The notes under the pieces were generated by a model. The model was not told where the DNA came from. It saw only the letters and a list, made by a program, of their open reading frames with translations, and did not search any database. A program made the translations under genes and the position numbers. Shown piece by piece: positions 41,052 to 41,790 of a stretch of 41,790 nucleotides of DNA (position 1 is its first letter; every line of letters begins with the position of its first letter). The stretch is from Ruminococcus sp. Zagget11 (GTDB lineage Bacteria > Bacillota > Clostridia > Oscillospirales > Ruminococcaceae), in the NCBI GenBank assembly GCA_001941135.1, contig MSHL01000029.1, positions 1 through 41,790 of the forward strand, given 5' to 3'.

Positions 41052-41790
41052 TTACCCAACAAGCACTACGATCCTGTTTGACAGATTACGCACAAACGGA
41101 ATCCTTCCGATTACCCTGTAAACAGGCGCTATGACCTCCATGCCCTCCACAAGACTATGTTCTTCCACAAACGTAAAATCCGGCAGCAGCGCAGCCAGTG
41201 ATTTACCATCCTTCACGCCCCAGGTGAACTTCGCATGGCTGCCTTCAATAGACTTCTCCTTTACCGCCTTTACGATGAAAGGAATCATGGTTTCTACGAA
41301 CACCGTAACATTCGGAAAATGCGATGCAATAATGGCGAAAATCTGTTTGACATCTGGTTCCGTCAAATACATAGTCAGCCCTTCCAGGATGGCTAGCACA
41401 GGCTTTCCATCGGCGTCAATACCCTGCGCCCAGCGTGCATCCATAGTGGAAGCGGCAATCTGCGTGATGACGCCCTCCTCCGGCAACAGCTTTTCTCGCA
41501 AGACCATCACCTCCGGCAAGTCCAGATTGTACCAATGGGAATAGCCCTGCATCCGATAGCAGCGAGTATCCAGACCGCAGGCGATATTGATCACCACAGC
41601 ATCCGGATGATTTTTCAAATACTGCTTTACCATCCGGTCAAGCACCAGCGTCCGGGCGATCACGCCACTGGACATGGTTTTATCCTTTTTGGCAAGAGAA
41701 AAATCATAATCCAGGCGGGAGACGAGCGCCACAGCCTTTTCATCCACAATTTTATGATTTCGCTTTTGCGTTTCCTGCGCGCGGGCGTAC
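41052..41790 (-). CDS. Class I SAM-dependent methyltransferase, LCM/PPM-type (5' end outside window)
   Basis: The frame is open through the window edge; the edge codons read YARAQETQKRNHKIVDEKAV, the conserved N-terminal segment of leucine carboxyl methyltransferase-like (PPM1/Tcmp) enzymes. VVINIACGLDTRCYRMQGYS is the SAM-binding motif I, YNLDLPEVM and LAILEGLTMYLTE are further family motifs. Such enzymes O-methylate small metabolites or, in eukaryotes, protein phosphatase 2A. The in-frame GTG at 41745-41747 is not the true start because homology continues upstream. Confidence 0.87.
   Translation of the reverse strand, partial: YARAQETQKRNHKIVDEKAVALVSRLDYDFSLAKKDKTMSSGVIARTLVLDRMVKQYLKNHPDAVVINIACGLDTRCYRMQGYSHWYNLDLPEVMVLREKLLPEEGVITQIAASTMDARWAQGIDADGKPVLAILEGLTMYLTEPDVKQIFAIIASHFPNVTVFVETMIPFIVKAVKEKSIEGSHAKFTWGVKDGKSLAALLPDFTFVEEHSLVEGMEVIAPVYRVIGRIPFVRNLSNRIVVLVG

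Noticed and set aside
1-41790. CRISPR array, tRNA, rRNA or transposase genes
   Set aside because: No regular spaced repeats, no cloverleaf with CCA-type end, no rRNA-like sequence and no transposase motifs were noticed on either strand.

Overview
The window looks like a chromosomal segment of a spore-forming, anaerobic Clostridia-type Firmicute, tentatively of the Ruminococcaceae/Oscillospiraceae kind. Evidence is spoVT, an alpha/beta-type small acid-soluble spore protein, strong GGAGG ribosome sites, consensus sigma-A promoters, feoAB, Rrf2 and HxlR regulators, a class M sirtuin with its macrodomain partner, and the ricT-holB housekeeping neighbourhood. No tRNA, rRNA, CRISPR array or transposase was seen.

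Layout. 1-1.7 kb: the end of a type II restriction-modification locus (C-terminus of a probable D12 adenine methylase, then a PD-(D/E)xK endonuclease). 1.8-9.5 kb: signalling and regulatory genes, several broken: a frameshifted GGDEF protein, an XRE regulator with an in-frame TAG, a RING/DUF2628 membrane protein, a VTT-family membrane protein with an in-frame TAG, spoVT, a DtxR/MntR-type regulator, an EpsG-like polymerase with an unusual C-terminal domain, and a frameshifted AraC regulator. 9.6-14.1 kb: a spore protein, an EAL protein, metY and a radical SAM protein. 14.1-19.5 kb: a complete urease operon on the minus strand (fused ureAB, C, E, F, G, D) preceded by two small membrane genes. 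19.5-28.8 kb: a redox and iron accessory region with decayed genes: flavodoxin remnant and HxlR regulator, SirTM, macrodomain and broken ferredoxin, MBL-like protein and Rrf2, a 331-bp direct repeat holding an AraC fragment, a phage lysin 3' fragment, nitroreductase, AraC and feoAB. 28.9-36.8 kb: folA, a frameshifted membrane protein, rhomboid protease, a PLP decarboxylase-family protein, an AT-rich insertion with a tyrosine-rich secreted protein between two paralogous small membrane proteins, then holB, ricT and a small membrane protein. 36.8-39.9 kb: a coiled-coil membrane protein, lysS and greA, with a terminator-like hairpin in the greA leader. 40.1-41.8 kb: an alpha/beta hydrolase and a partial LCM/PPM-type methyltransferase.

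How it fits together. The urease genes form one tightly overlapping operon able to make and activate a nickel urease; no urea or nickel transporter is visible. The redox region combines regulators (HxlR, Rrf2, AraC, perhaps the DtxR-type protein), NAD-dependent ADP-ribosylation and its reversal (SirTM and macrodomain) and ferrous iron uptake. The main oddity is the number of broken genes: four single-base changes in homopolymer runs (GGDEF, AraC, ferredoxin, membrane protein at 29.5 kb), two in-frame TAG codons, one probable ATG-to-ATA start loss and several truncations. The homopolymer cases could be sequencing errors; the others could not easily be.
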